Assembly (NCBI GenBank): GCA_030649165.1
Contig: JAUSGG010000231.1
Location: 1 to 48,801, forward strand
DNA length: 48,801 nucleotides
Origin: Armatimonadota bacterium
GTDB lineage: Bacteria > Armatimonadota > UBA5829 > JAUSEB01
Direction of reading: 5' to 3'
Position numbers and translations under genes: made by a program. This document shows positions 8,020 to 16,779 of the stretch, piece after piece. The number at the start of each line of letters is the position of its first letter. Positions within the stretch are counted from its first letter, which is position 1. Under the pieces are notes generated by a model. It made no database searches. It was not told where the DNA came from and saw nothing but the letters and a program-made list of their open reading frames with translations.

Positions 8020-9264
8020 ATGAGACACCTTTTTTGTTGGGTGGCAATGGCGTTTCTCTGCGGGGTGTCGTTCACTGCCGCAGTTGCGGCCGAGGAATTG
8101 CCACTCGATGATGCCATCCGACTAGCCATAGACAACAATCCCACTATAGCAGCCGGTCTGTTCTCCGCTGAAGCGGCGAAACAGGCAGCTCGGGGCGCAA
8201 AGGCGCTGACGAACCCGGAAATCAGCGTAGCGCCAAGCATGATTGGAGACGCCGGATCAGGCGATGCAATGATCTTTTCTCAGCCATTAGAGATCAACGG
8301 CTCGCGAAAAGTCCGCGGGCAGATCGCGGCTCGCGAGGCTAACGCCGCGGGCTTCGATGCGATGGCGACTCGCAGAGACCTGGTAGTTCGAGTGAAAGAG
8401 GTTTACTGGGAAGTGGCTTGGTCGCAGGAGCTTGTCAAGCTCAACCAGGACAACGTCGAGTACCTTGAGACTCTGAGAAAAGCCGTTCAGAAGCAGCTTG
8501 ACGTAGGCGCTGCTCCCGGCTCACAGCTTCTCAAGACCGAGGTCGAACTCGCCATAGCCAAGCAGTATCTGATACAAGCTCAGCTTGAGCAGTCTCAGGC
8601 GAAGGCCACGCTGAACGCCCTTCTGAATCGTCCAAAGGACCAGGAGATCACGGCGACCGATCCACTCGTCTCTTCCACTATGGCGTTGGATCGAGCTGCT
8701 CTGCAGGCTGCCGCGCAGTCCCAAAGGCCGGAGATCGCTGCTGCTCAAGCTCAAGTAGCGGCCGCACAAGGTCAGATCAGGTCGGCGCGTCTTCGTCGAG
8801 TCCCAGACCTGGCTCTCCAGGCAAGAAGGGACACGTTCCTTGCGGGAAGTGTGGGAGGCGTGGCCCTCCAGGTCGTTCTCCCTGTGCTGGACTGGGGATC
8901 CGTGAAGGCCGAGCGGCGAAGCGCCGAGGCCACATTTCGGAGTCAACAAAAGCAGTTGGAAGCGACCAGAAACAATGTCGCGTTAGATGTGGAGCAGGCT
9001 GTGCAGTCCGTTGCCGCATCAGCCGAGATAGTCGGGGAGTACCAGGGTGGGATTCTTGAGAAGTCGGAAGAACTCGCCCAGATGGCCCGCACCGGTTATG
9101 AGAAGGGCGCAACAGGTTACCTGGAGGTGTTGGAGGCTCAGCGGACTCTAAGGAACGCCAAGACTGCCTACTACTCGGCGCTTGCGAACCACGCAAAGTC
9201 CATCGCCCAGCTTGAGTGGGCCAGCGGCGCGGCAAACGTCGGCAAAACGGAGGTAAAGAAATGA
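8020..9264 (+). CDS. TolC/CzcC-type outer-membrane efflux protein
   Basis: This is a 414-residue outer-membrane channel of a tripartite RND exporter. The signal peptide ends at AVAA-EELPLDDAIRLAI. It has two outer-membrane-factor repeats, with alternating Ala/Glu/Gln-rich coiled coils (TEVELAIAKQYLIQAQLEQS) and the typical ...GYLEVLEAQRTLRNAKTAYYSAL near the end. The chosen ATG at 8020 has AAAGGAACGAG upstream. The frame is open further upstream, but that part overlaps the Cys-rich peptide gene and is not protein-like. Its stop overlaps the next start (ATGA), indicating translational coupling. It belongs to the heavy-metal (CzcC/CusC) branch by context. Confidence 0.88.
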   Translation: MRHLFCWVAMAFLCGVSFTAAVAAEELPLDDAIRLAIDNNPTIAAGLFSAEAAKQAARGAKALTNPEISVAPSMIGDAGSGDAMIFSQPLEINGSRKVRGQIAAREANAAGFDAMATRRDLVVRVKEVYWEVAWSQELVKLNQDNVEYLETLRKAVQKQLDVGAAPGSQLLKTEVELAIAKQYLIQAQLEQSQAKATLNALLNRPKDQEITATDPLVSSTMALDRAALQAAAQSQRPEIAAAQAQVAAAQGQIRSARLRRVPDLALQARRDTFLAGSVGGVALQVVLPVLDWGSVKAERRSAEATFRSQQKQLEATRNNVALDVEQAVQSVAASAEIVGEYQGGILEKSEELAQMARTGYEKGATGYLEVLEAQRTLRNAKTAYYSALANHAKSIAQLEWASGAANVGKTEVKK

Positions 9265-10805
9265 AAACAAAGATAGCTATGCTTATGGCGCTAACTGTCC
9301 TGGCCTCGGCCGGGATTACATACACTCTGATGAACAAGAGGTTCGCCAGCGAGCATATCGAGGCTGGACACAGCGACGCGGACGACCACGCAAGCGAGGG
9401 CGTCAAGATATCCGGGATACAGCTTGCCAAGGCTACTCTCGGGTCCGGCTGGGACACGGTGACGTTGACGGGCAAAGTAACGGTTCCGCCGGACAGACTT
9501 GTAAGAATCAGTCCCCGGATAGAGGGCAAGATAGTTGCCGCCTATGGGACAGTTGGTGACGCAGTCGGACGAGGACAGGTCGTGGCAGTCATCTCCAGCG
9601 TGGAACTGGCAGAGGCTCGCGCGCAGTATCGTAAGGCCCTCGCGACGCTGTCGGCCGCGCGGAAGAACCTTCAGCGCGAAATGGAAATCGCCAGGTTGGG
9701 AGCTATCAGTGTCAGACCGGTGGAAGAGGCTCGTGCTGAGAGTTTGTCGGCGCAAGGAGACCTTTCGGACGCAAAGAGCGAGCTTTCACAGGCAAAGAGT
9801 GAGCTTACTCAGGCGGAGAGTGAAGTCGTGCAGTGCAAAGCGCGGCTCGAGCGGGCCAGAGAACTCTACGCCGACAAGATCGTATCCAAGCAGGATGTCG
9901 AAACCGCCGACGCTGAGTTCAAGAGAGATTCGGCAGCGGTCGACTCCGCCGAGTCGAAAGTCAGTCAGGCTGAGGCGCGAATCCAGAAAGCGAGCGCGAA
10001 AACCGACATTGCCAAGCAGTATCTCTCAAGAGAAGAGAAAGTCTACAAAGGCCGAGTTCTGGACATGCGAGCAGTGCAGTCGGCGAAGTCTGAACTAGCA
10101 AGCGCGCAAGTCGAGGTGCAGGCGGCCGCCGACAGGATCAAGGTTCTCGGCGCGAATCCGGGAGGCTCTGGCGAGACCATTGCGATAACCTCACCGATAT
10201 CCGGGCGCATCATCTCGCGAAATACCAACATCGGGCAGATGGCTTCCCCCGCGGATGCTATCTTCACAGTTGCAAATCAATCGCAGGTCTGGATAGAGGC
10301 GGATGTCTACGAGAAAGACCTCGCCAGGATTCGCAAGGGACAGAACGCCGAGATCCGCGTCGACGCTTACTCCGACAGGGTTTTTAGCGGCAGGATCGAT
10401 TCAGTGAGTGACATTCTCAGTCCGGAGTCACGGACAGCCAAGATACGGTGCGTAGTGCCAAACGCTCACGGTCTTCTTCGAGGCGAGATGTTCGCCAGGC
10501 TGTCCCTGATAACCGGCACACGAGGAGACTGCGCGCTCATTCCCAAGCAGGCTGTGCTCGACGACGCCGGCAAGAAGATCGTCTTTACCCCGTGCATGGA
10601 CTGCAAGGAAGACATCAAGGCCGGCAAGAGTATGTGCGGCAACTACGACAAGCTGGAGATCACCACTGGTCCGGTTCACGGGGGCGAGATAGAGGTCTTA
10701 AGCGGACTTGAGCCGGGGACAGAAGTGGTGACAGTCGGCGCTTACCAACTCAAGACTGCATTGGGCTCCGGTAAGCTTGAAGCCGGATGCGCGGACGAGG
10801 ATTAG
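9261..10805 (+). CDS. RND efflux membrane-fusion protein (CusB/CzcB-like) with a Cys cluster
   Basis: This is a 514-residue periplasmic adaptor with one N-terminal membrane or signal segment (residues 1-22). A His/Asp-rich stretch follows (HIEAGHSDADDHASEG), then a barrel-sandwich half-motif (VRISPRIEGKIVAAYGTVGD). A long alpha-helical hairpin spans about residues 130-280, including Q-A-K-S-E-L repeats. The second half-motif (ITSPISGRIISRNTNIGQM) and the beta-barrel follow. Near the C-terminus sits CMDC at about 444-447 plus a third Cys at about 459 in KSMCGN, an unusual extra metal-ligand set for this family. The ATG overlaps the previous stop. It links the outer-membrane channel to the pump encoded 9 bp downstream. 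Confidence 0.88.
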   Translation: MKTKIAMLMALTVLASAGITYTLMNKRFASEHIEAGHSDADDHASEGVKISGIQLAKATLGSGWDTVTLTGKVTVPPDRLVRISPRIEGKIVAAYGTVGDAVGRGQVVAVISSVELAEARAQYRKALATLSAARKNLQREMEIARLGAISVRPVEEARAESLSAQGDLSDAKSELSQAKSELTQAESEVVQCKARLERARELYADKIVSKQDVETADAEFKRDSAAVDSAESKVSQAEARIQKASAKTDIAKQYLSREEKVYKGRVLDMRAVQSAKSELASAQVEVQAAADRIKVLGANPGGSGETIAITSPISGRIISRNTNIGQMASPADAIFTVANQSQVWIEADVYEKDLARIRKGQNAEIRVDAYSDRVFSGRIDSVSDILSPESRTAKIRCVVPNAHGLLRGEMFARLSLITGTRGDCALIPKQAVLDDAGKKIVFTPCMDCKEDIKAGKSMCGNYDKLEITTGPVHGGEIEVLSGLEPGTEVVTVGAYQLKTALGSGKLEAGCADED

Positions 10806-10814
10806 GAGGACGAT

Positions 10815-13800
10815 ATGGAAACAAGTCACGGAAGTCTCATAGAGAGGATAATCCACTCGTCCTTCAAGCAGAAGGCCATAGTAATGATGATGGTCGGCCT
10901 TGCTCTTGTCTTCGGCATTACGGCATACCAGCAAATGCCGAGGAACGTCTACCCCGACATCACGATTCCTGTGTTTACGGTAGTAACTGAGAACGAAGCG
11001 ATGGCCCCGGAAGAGATCGAAATGATGATCACACGGCCAATGGAAGCCGCGATGAATGGCCTTCCCGGCGTTCGACGAATCCGATCTCAGACTACACAGG
11101 GCCTATCAACAGTCATCGTTGAGTTCGACATAGAGACCGAGTTCTGGCGAGCAAGGCAGTTTGTCACAGAGCGGATGTCTCAAGTGGCGGCGCAGCTTCC
11201 TCCGGGAACAGAGCCCGCTACCTTGAGCAGCGCAACCACTCGTCTGGCGGAAGTCTACGAGCTTGCCATCGAGGGGAATCTTCCGCCGACGGAAATGCGC
11301 GAGATTGCGGAGTGGCAGGTTCGCTACAATCTGCTGACCGTGCCGGGAGTCGCTGAAGTCCTCAACATGGGCGGACGGATGCGCCAGTATCGTGTGACAA
11401 TCGACCCGAACAAGCTGAGGTCTTATGATGTGAAGCTTGCCGATGTCGAGGAGGCGGTCAAGAGCGGCAACGAGAATGCCGCCGGTGGGTTCGTAAGCAC
11501 GGGACCAACCGAATACACTGTGAGAGGCATAGGGAGGTTTGACTCCGTCGAGGACATCGAGAACACTGTCGTGGCCGAGCGTTCGGGCGTTCCCCTGTTC
11601 CTCAGAGACGTCGCCGATGTAAGAGAGGGGACCGCCATTCGCAGGGGGATAGCCAGTAAGAACGGTAAGGAGACGGTTGTCGCTCTGGTCATCAAACAGC
11701 CGAATGCGGACACGGTCAAGGTCGTCGAAGGTATAGAAAAGGCTATCGAGGACATGCGGACGACGTTGCCCAAGGGCGTGCGCCTGACTCCCTACTACGA
11801 CCAGACGCGCCTGATACAGCATTCGCTTTCGAGCGTCACACGAGCCATACTTGTTGGAGCAGTGCTTGTTGTACTAGTGCTTCTGGTGTTCCTGGGACAT
11901 TTCCGGAGCACGCTTATTGTCGCGACGTCACTGCCACTTTCGGTGATGATAGCCGGAATCCTCATGCGTCAGATGGGAATCGGCCTCAACACCATGACGC
12001 TCGGCGGACTCGCCATTGCCGTCGGTATTATGGTCGATGCTTCAATCATCATGGTCGAGAACATCTATCACCGCTTCCACAAGAGTCGTGGAAACCTCGA
12101 TGACCCAGAGGTGAAGGAGCATGTGGCTCATAAGGCGTCTATCGAGGTAGGACGTCCGATTGCCTTCGCCACGCTTATCATCATTGCGGTGTTCCTACCG
12201 CTTTTCCTGATGGGCGGGATCGAGGGGCTTCTTTTTCGACCGCTCGCCGTCACGGTGGCAGCCGCGATGTTCGTCGCTCTTGTGTTATCACTGACGGTTA
12301 CTCCGATTCTGGCTACTCGCTTCCTGCATCCGAAGGACGGCGATGAATCGGAAGGCGAGGTGAAGTTCGTAACCTGGATAAAGCGGGGTTATGTGCCCGC
12401 TCTGGAATATGCGCTTCATCATCGCTGGGCGGTTATCGGAATTGCTTTCGGGCTGCTGATACCAACGGCATTTGCGCTGCTTGCGGTTGGAAAAGACTTC
12501 ATGCCAAAGCTGGACGAAGGCTCCTGGGTCATAGCCACGGTCACGCCGGCGGAAACTTCTCTTGAAGAGAACAACCGCATAACAAGCCAAATCGAAGCGA
12601 TACTTACCAAGAACCCGAACATTGCGGAAGCTATAAGGCGGAATGGCCGCTCTGAAAGGGCCATCGGCTGCGTCCTGCCCGTGAACTCGGGAGAGATCAT
12701 CGTGAACCTGAAGCCGAGGAGCCGGCTGACCAAGCCTACAGACGAGATACTGGCTGAAGTTCGGGACCAGGTGGAGCATATCCCAGGAGTAGCCGCGGCG
12801 TTCACCCAACCGCTTCAGATGAAGATTGATGAGAGTCTTGAAGGGACTCCCGCGCCTCTGCAGGTGAAGCTCTTTGGCCCCGACATCCAGGTTCTTGCGC
12901 AGAAGGGCAAGCAGATCGAAGAGATCATGCGAAGGACTTCAGGTGTTGCCGACGTCAAGATGGACCAGGCAGCCGGAATCCCTCAGCTTCAGATCCAGAT
13001 CAACCGGCAGGCCGCGGCGCGCTACGGAGTATCAGTGGCGCGGATATCAGAGATAGTGCGGCTTGCGGTCGGCGGGGAGGAGCTTACTCAACTGTGGAAA
13101 AATCAGCGTAGCTATGGAGTGTTCGTCAGGTTTCCTGACGCAATGCGCGGTGACCCGGAATCTATCGCAAACCTCATGGTGGACACGCCCGCGGGCTTCC
13201 AGGTTCCGCTCTCGCAGGTGGCTCGCGTGACCCTATCGGAAGGGCCGAACGTCATCTGGCGCGAAGCGATGAGCCGTCGGTTCAGCATCGACGCCAGCAT
13301 CCAAGGCCGCGACCTCGGAAGTGTGGTTTCCGACATCAAGAAGGGGCTCCAGAACGTCAAACTGCCCCAGGATTACTTCGTGGTTTTCGGCGGTCAGTTC
13401 CAGAACCAACAGCGCGCAATGAAGTCGCTGTTGCTCGCGACCGCCATCGCGCTAACCATAGTGTTCATGCTGCTCTTCGTTGCTTTGAGGTCCGCGTCAC
13501 ACGCAGGTATAATCCTGGCAACCGTACCCAGTGCTTTCATCGGGGGAGTAGCGTCGCTCTTGATTACCGGCGAGAGTCTCAACGTTTCCTCCGCAGTCGG
13601 CTTCATTGCGCTTTTCGGCATAGCCGTTCAGAACAGCCTGGTGCTCCTTACCCAGACCGGCGACTTCATAGTTGAAGGGCACACTAAGGAGCAAGCGATT
13701 CGACTGGCGAGTGTCCAGCGTCTTCGTCCGAAGCTGATGACGGCATCGTGCGCGGCGCTCGGTCTGCTGCCGATATTGCTCAGCGGCGGTGTGGGCGCGG

Positions 13801-14018
13801 AAATAGAGAAGCCGCTGGCTATCGTCATGATCGGTGGACTGGTGACATCGACGCTGTTCACACTGCTGGTACTGCCCGCCGTCTATCTGGCTCTGGAACA
13901 CACAAAGGCACATGTGAGAGATAGGATAGACCGCATGGTCGGCGGTAATGGGCGCAATGGGCCAAACGCTCTTGTTGCCGCTCTGAATGACGTCTCCGAA
14001 CCAGTACGTGGAGACTGA
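10815..14018 (+). CDS. Heavy-metal RND pump (CusA/CzcA family)
   Basis: This is a 1067-residue inner-membrane transporter with the RND plan: membrane helix 1, a large porter loop, helices 2-6, a second loop, and helices 8-12. The fourth helix, about residues 395-415, carries VDASIIMVEN, the proton-relay signature of the heavy-metal-efflux branch. The close match to the CusA type (one Asp plus Glu-Asn) hints at monovalent Cu/Ag rather than Zn/Co/Cd, but this is tentative. It starts at an ATG with AGGAGG 6 nt upstream. It is the third pump component of one transcription unit. No dedicated regulator gene is visible nearby. Confidence 0.93.
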   Translation: METSHGSLIERIIHSSFKQKAIVMMMVGLALVFGITAYQQMPRNVYPDITIPVFTVVTENEAMAPEEIEMMITRPMEAAMNGLPGVRRIRSQTTQGLSTVIVEFDIETEFWRARQFVTERMSQVAAQLPPGTEPATLSSATTRLAEVYELAIEGNLPPTEMREIAEWQVRYNLLTVPGVAEVLNMGGRMRQYRVTIDPNKLRSYDVKLADVEEAVKSGNENAAGGFVSTGPTEYTVRGIGRFDSVEDIENTVVAERSGVPLFLRDVADVREGTAIRRGIASKNGKETVVALVIKQPNADTVKVVEGIEKAIEDMRTTLPKGVRLTPYYDQTRLIQHSLSSVTRAILVGAVLVVLVLLVFLGHFRSTLIVATSLPLSVMIAGILMRQMGIGLNTMTLGGLAIAVGIMVDASIIMVENIYHRFHKSRGNLDDPEVKEHVAHKASIEVGRPIAFATLIIIAVFLPLFLMGGIEGLLFRPLAVTVAAAMFVALVLSLTVTPILATRFLHPKDGDESEGEVKFVTWIKRGYVPALEYALHHRWAVIGIAFGLLIPTAFALLAVGKDFMPKLDEGSWVIATVTPAETSLEENNRITSQIEAILTKNPNIAEAIRRNGRSERAIGCVLPVNSGEIIVNLKPRSRLTKPTDEILAEVRDQVEHIPGVAAAFTQPLQMKIDESLEGTPAPLQVKLFGPDIQVLAQKGKQIEEIMRRTSGVADVKMDQAAGIPQLQIQINRQAAARYGVSVARISEIVRLAVGGEELTQLWKNQRSYGVFVRFPDAMRGDPESIANLMVDTPAGFQVPLSQVARVTLSEGPNVIWREAMSRRFSIDASIQGRDLGSVVSDIKKGLQNVKLPQDYFVVFGGQFQNQQRAMKSLLLATAIALTIVFMLLFVALRSASHAGIILATVPSAFIGGVASLLITGESLNVSSAVGFIALFGIAVQNSLVLLTQTGDFIVEGHTKEQAIRLASVQRLRPKLMTASCAALGLLPILLSGGVGAEIEKPLAIVMIGGLVTSTLFTLLVLPAVYLALEHTKAHVRDRIDRMVGGNGRNGPNALVAALNDVSEPVRGD

Positions 14019-14042
14019 TCTTGGATTGGGTATCCGAGGCTT

Positions 14043-14654
14043 ATGGACAAAGCGCGCTTGCAAGCGAGGGCGTTGCTGCTCTCTTACATAACGGTCGCGT
14101 ACAACACGGTCGAGGGGTTGGTCTCAATCGCGGCAGGTATTCTAGCGGGAAGCGCGGCGCTGTTGGGATTCGGGGTAGATAGCTTCTTTGAGTCACTTTC
14201 CGGGGCGGTAATGGTCTGGCGTTTCAAGGGCAAGAACGCCATCTCCGAAGAAGCTGAAGAGCGGACTGAGAAGCTGGCAGTCAGGTTGGTTGGCTACACA
14301 TTCGTTGTGCTCGGCGCCTACGTGTTGTATGAGTCCGTGAGCAAACTCGCCACGCGCGAGGCGCCGGAACGTAGTCTCTTCGGGGTTGGCATAGCCATAG
14401 CCTCCATCATCGTCATGCCGGCTCTTTATCTCCTGAAGCTGAAAACAGGTGAGGCAATTGCAAGTCAGAGCCTGGTGGCCGATTCAAAGGAGACACTGGC
14501 CTGTTGCCTTATGTCAGTCACTTTGCTCGTCGGCTTAGGACTGAACTACCTGCTCGGTTGGTGGTGGGCGGACCCCTTGGCCGGCTTGGTGATAGTTGGT
14601 TACCTCTTCACGGAAGCGCATGAGGCGCTGGTGGGGAAGCGGCAAGACGAATGA
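14043..14654 (+). CDS. CDF-like cation transporter, short form without cytoplasmic domain
   Basis: This is a 203-residue membrane protein with about six hydrophobic helices. Helix 2 carries ALLGFGVDSFFES, in place of the usual CDF HxxxD-type site. The helix-5 region has VADSKETLACC. There is no C-terminal cytoplasmic dimer domain. This matches the compact cation-transporter group related to TMEM163 rather than classical CzcD. It lies 24 bp after the RND pump gene, so it is probably the last gene of the metal-efflux operon and would move the same metal from cytoplasm to periplasm. Metal choice is unknown. Confidence 0.75.
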   Translation: MDKARLQARALLLSYITVAYNTVEGLVSIAAGILAGSAALLGFGVDSFFESLSGAVMVWRFKGKNAISEEAEERTEKLAVRLVGYTFVVLGAYVLYESVSKLATREAPERSLFGVGIAIASIIVMPALYLLKLKTGEAIASQSLVADSKETLACCLMSVTLLVGLGLNYLLGWWWADPLAGLVIVGYLFTEAHEALVGKRQDE

Positions 14655-14888
14655 GAACGCAGTTCCGTGAGGCTCGATGGCGCATTCCAGAAGATACCGG
14701 TGAAGGATGTTAGCGCGCCAAAACGGGACCTGGAGGCTCAGGGCTTGCCCAAAGAAGAGGCGATCAGACGGGCGCGCGCTGACTAGCGTCGCGGCAGGAA
14801 TCGAGTATCCTCTCTGTTAATACTACTAAGGGTTCCAGGGTTCCAGGGTTCCAAGGTTCCAGGGTTCTGAGGGTTTGGGGGAGGAGAT
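14655..14888 (+). other. Gap with a 39-codon open frame and an octamer repeat
   Basis: Directly after the CDF stop (TGA 14652-14654) the same frame stays open to TAG at 14784-14786. From the GTG at 14667 it reads ...KRDLEAQGLPKEEAIRRARA. The hydrophilic, helical look resembles the tail of a real protein, but I do not recognise it. It could be a remnant, a small gene or a readthrough tail. From 14830 to 14878 there are six copies of an octamer, GGTTCCAG and variants, ending just before the rhamnulokinase ribosome-binding site. Confidence 0.4.
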
Positions 14889-16370
14889 ATGTCGAATGCC
14901 CTGAAGTTTCTTGCTTTTGATCTGGGCGCGGAGAGCGGGCGCGGGGTGGTGGGTCTTCTGGATGGACCGACGCTGCGGCTGGAGGAGGTCCACCGGTTTC
15001 CCAACGAGCCGATCCGGCTTAACGACGGCCTGCACTGGGACATTTTGCGGCTTCTGCACGAGATAAAGCGCGGGTTTCGCGCGTGCGCTCAAGCGCACGG
15101 AACTGACATCTCGGGCGTTGGCGTGGACACGTGGGGTGTCGATTTCGGCCTGCTGGACCGCGACGGCGGCTTGTTGGGGAATCCATACCATTACCGGGAC
15201 GACAGAACGAACGGAATGCTGGAGGAGGCGTTCAAACGGGTTCCGCGCAGCGAAATTTACGAGCGCACCGGCATCCAGTTCATGCGGCTGAACACGCTGT
15301 ACCAGTTGCTGGCGATGGCGCTGAGCAAGTCTCCACTGCTGGAGGTCGCGGACACGCTGCTTTTCACGCCCGACCTGTTCAACTATTGGTTCACGGGCGA
15401 GAAGCTTTCGGAGTATACCATTTCCACGACGAGCCAGTTCTACGACCCCCGGGAGGACGATTGGTCGAGGCCGCTGCTGCAGCAACTGGGAATTCCTACG
15501 TGCTTCCTCCCGAATGTCGTGCGTCCTGGCCATGTGATCGCGCCTCTGCGGCAGTCGTTCGCCGAGGAGGTGGGTCTACCTCAGATTCCCGTGATCGCCC
15601 CGGCGGCCCACGACACGGGCTGCGCGGTGGCGGCCGTCCCCGCGACCGGAAAGGACCACGCTTATCTCTCCTGCGGCACCTGGGCGCTCATCGGCGTGGA
15701 ACTGGAGAAGCCGTTGATCAGCGAGAAGGCGCTGGAGCTGAACTTCACGAACGAGGGCGGCGTGTTCGACACCATCAGATTCCTCAAGAACATGGCGGGC
15801 CTGTGGCTGGTGCAGGAGTGCCGCAGGCATTGGGCCAGGGAACGGGAGGAACTGAGCTATTCGGAGCTGACGGAGATGGCGTCGGCGTCGGAGCCGTTTG
15901 CTTATCTGGTCGATCCGGACGATCCGGTTTTCCTGTCGCCGGGTGACATGCCGGCGCGCATCATCGAGTTTTGCAGGAATATCGGCGCCGGCGAGCCTCA
16001 GACAAAGGCAGAGATAATCCGATGCGCGCTGGACAGCATCGCGCTTAAGTACCGCAACGTGCTCAGCAGCCTCGAAGCGCTTCTGGGAAAGCGGCTGGAG
16101 CCGATTCACATAGTCGGCGGCGGGACGCAAAACCGTCTGCTGTGCCAGTTGACGGCGGACGTAACCGGGCGGACCGTCGTAGCGGGGCCGGTCGAGGCGA
16201 CCGCCATAGGCAATATACTTATGCAGGCGATTGCGCGCGGCGAGATCGGATCGCTGGCGGAGGGCCGGGAGATCGTGCGCAACTCGTTCCCCATGGTCAC
16301 TTACGAGCCGAGTCCCGACAGCCGCATGGAGGACGCCTGGGCCAGATTCCGCCGGATATGTAATTGCTGA
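14889..16370 (+). CDS. rhaB: Rhamnulokinase (FGGY carbohydrate kinase)
   Basis: The protein has 493 residues. It is an ATP-dependent kinase that phosphorylates L-rhamnulose to L-rhamnulose 1-phosphate in rhamnose breakdown. The N-terminal phosphate-1 motif is AFDLGAESGRGVV. The mid-region VDTWGVDFGLLD and YHYRDDRTNGM match rhamnulokinases closely. The C-terminal lobe has the adenosine motif IVGGGTQNRLLCQLTADV. The length is usual. GGAGGAG lies 4 nt before the ATG, right after an octamer repeat tract. No rhamnose isomerase, aldolase or regulator is adjacent, so the pathway genes must lie elsewhere. Confidence 0.87.
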   Translation: MSNALKFLAFDLGAESGRGVVGLLDGPTLRLEEVHRFPNEPIRLNDGLHWDILRLLHEIKRGFRACAQAHGTDISGVGVDTWGVDFGLLDRDGGLLGNPYHYRDDRTNGMLEEAFKRVPRSEIYERTGIQFMRLNTLYQLLAMALSKSPLLEVADTLLFTPDLFNYWFTGEKLSEYTISTTSQFYDPREDDWSRPLLQQLGIPTCFLPNVVRPGHVIAPLRQSFAEEVGLPQIPVIAPAAHDTGCAVAAVPATGKDHAYLSCGTWALIGVELEKPLISEKALELNFTNEGGVFDTIRFLKNMAGLWLVQECRRHWAREREELSYSELTEMASASEPFAYLVDPDDPVFLSPGDMPARIIEFCRNIGAGEPQTKAEIIRCALDSIALKYRNVLSSLEALLGKRLEPIHIVGGGTQNRLLCQLTADVTGRTVVAGPVEATAIGNILMQAIARGEIGSLAEGREIVRNSFPMVTYEPSPDSRMEDAWARFRRICNC

Positions 16371-16449
16371 CGTGTGGCAAATGGGCTTTGCGTGGAACTT
16401 TGTTGGTGATAGGTAGAGTCGAAGGTTGTGGGAGTGGTTAGTGATTAGT

Positions 16450-16540
16450 GCGGGAACTGACTTTGCTGAGATTCGGGCGGTTGGTTCTACTATGCCGTTC
16501 CCGCATGATAAGGGTTCCAGGGTTCCAGACAACTGACAAC
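16450..16540. repeat. GCGGGAAC-type inverted repeat (copy 2) followed by octamers
   Basis: GCGGGAAC (16450-16457) is inverted as GTTCCCGC (16497-16504). It is followed at once by AGGGTTCCAGGGTTCCAG octamers and CAACTGACAACCGATAACC heptamers. The 16371-16560 gap shows no coding frame. Confidence 0.65.
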
Positions 16541-16560
16541 CGATAACCGGACCGGACGGA

Positions 16561-16590
16561 TTGACGGGAGGAGAGCTTAGGCGCTATAAT
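16561..16590 (+). promoter_or_regulatory. Strong sigma-70-type promoter for the histidine kinase gene
   Basis: TTGACG (16561-16566), an 18-nt spacer, then TATAAT (16585-16590). The predicted start is near 16597, giving a leader of about 180 nt before the kinase start codon. Confidence 0.7.
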
Positions 16591-16596
16591 TCTGGA

Positions 16597-16779
16597 TGAG
16601 TTTGAAGGTTTCGGGAGGTTCGCGTAAGGCGCCCCGATGAGTCGCGGGCGATGATACCTCCCGTCCGACACCGGATAACAGGATGAGCAGGCGCCCTGGC
16701 CTGTCTTGATCAAACCGAACTCACCGTCGCGGACCACTGCCACAGTCGCGAACGTTATCCACAGAACGAGGTAAGTGTT
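16597..16779 (+). promoter_or_regulatory. Structured 5' leader of the histidine kinase gene
   Basis: CGGGAGGT (16612-16619) can pair perfectly with ACCTCCCG (16656-16663), enclosing further pairing of the GCGCCC/GGGCG type. A small TCCG/CGGA hairpin lies just after. A 14-codon frame begins at ATG 16596, five nt after the -10 box. I could not match the leader to a known riboswitch, so its role is open. Confidence 0.35.

Noticed and set aside
11106-11822. Long minus-strand frames under the RND pump gene (also 13497-14063)
   Set aside because: They lie wholly inside a conserved pump gene on the other strand, lack ribosome sites and are not protein-like.
16612-16663. Hammerhead ribozyme or fluoride riboswitch in the kinase leader (CGATGAG and GGGCGATGAT look-alikes)
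   Set aside because: The required GAAA core of the hammerhead and the pseudoknot pairing of the fluoride aptamer are not present.
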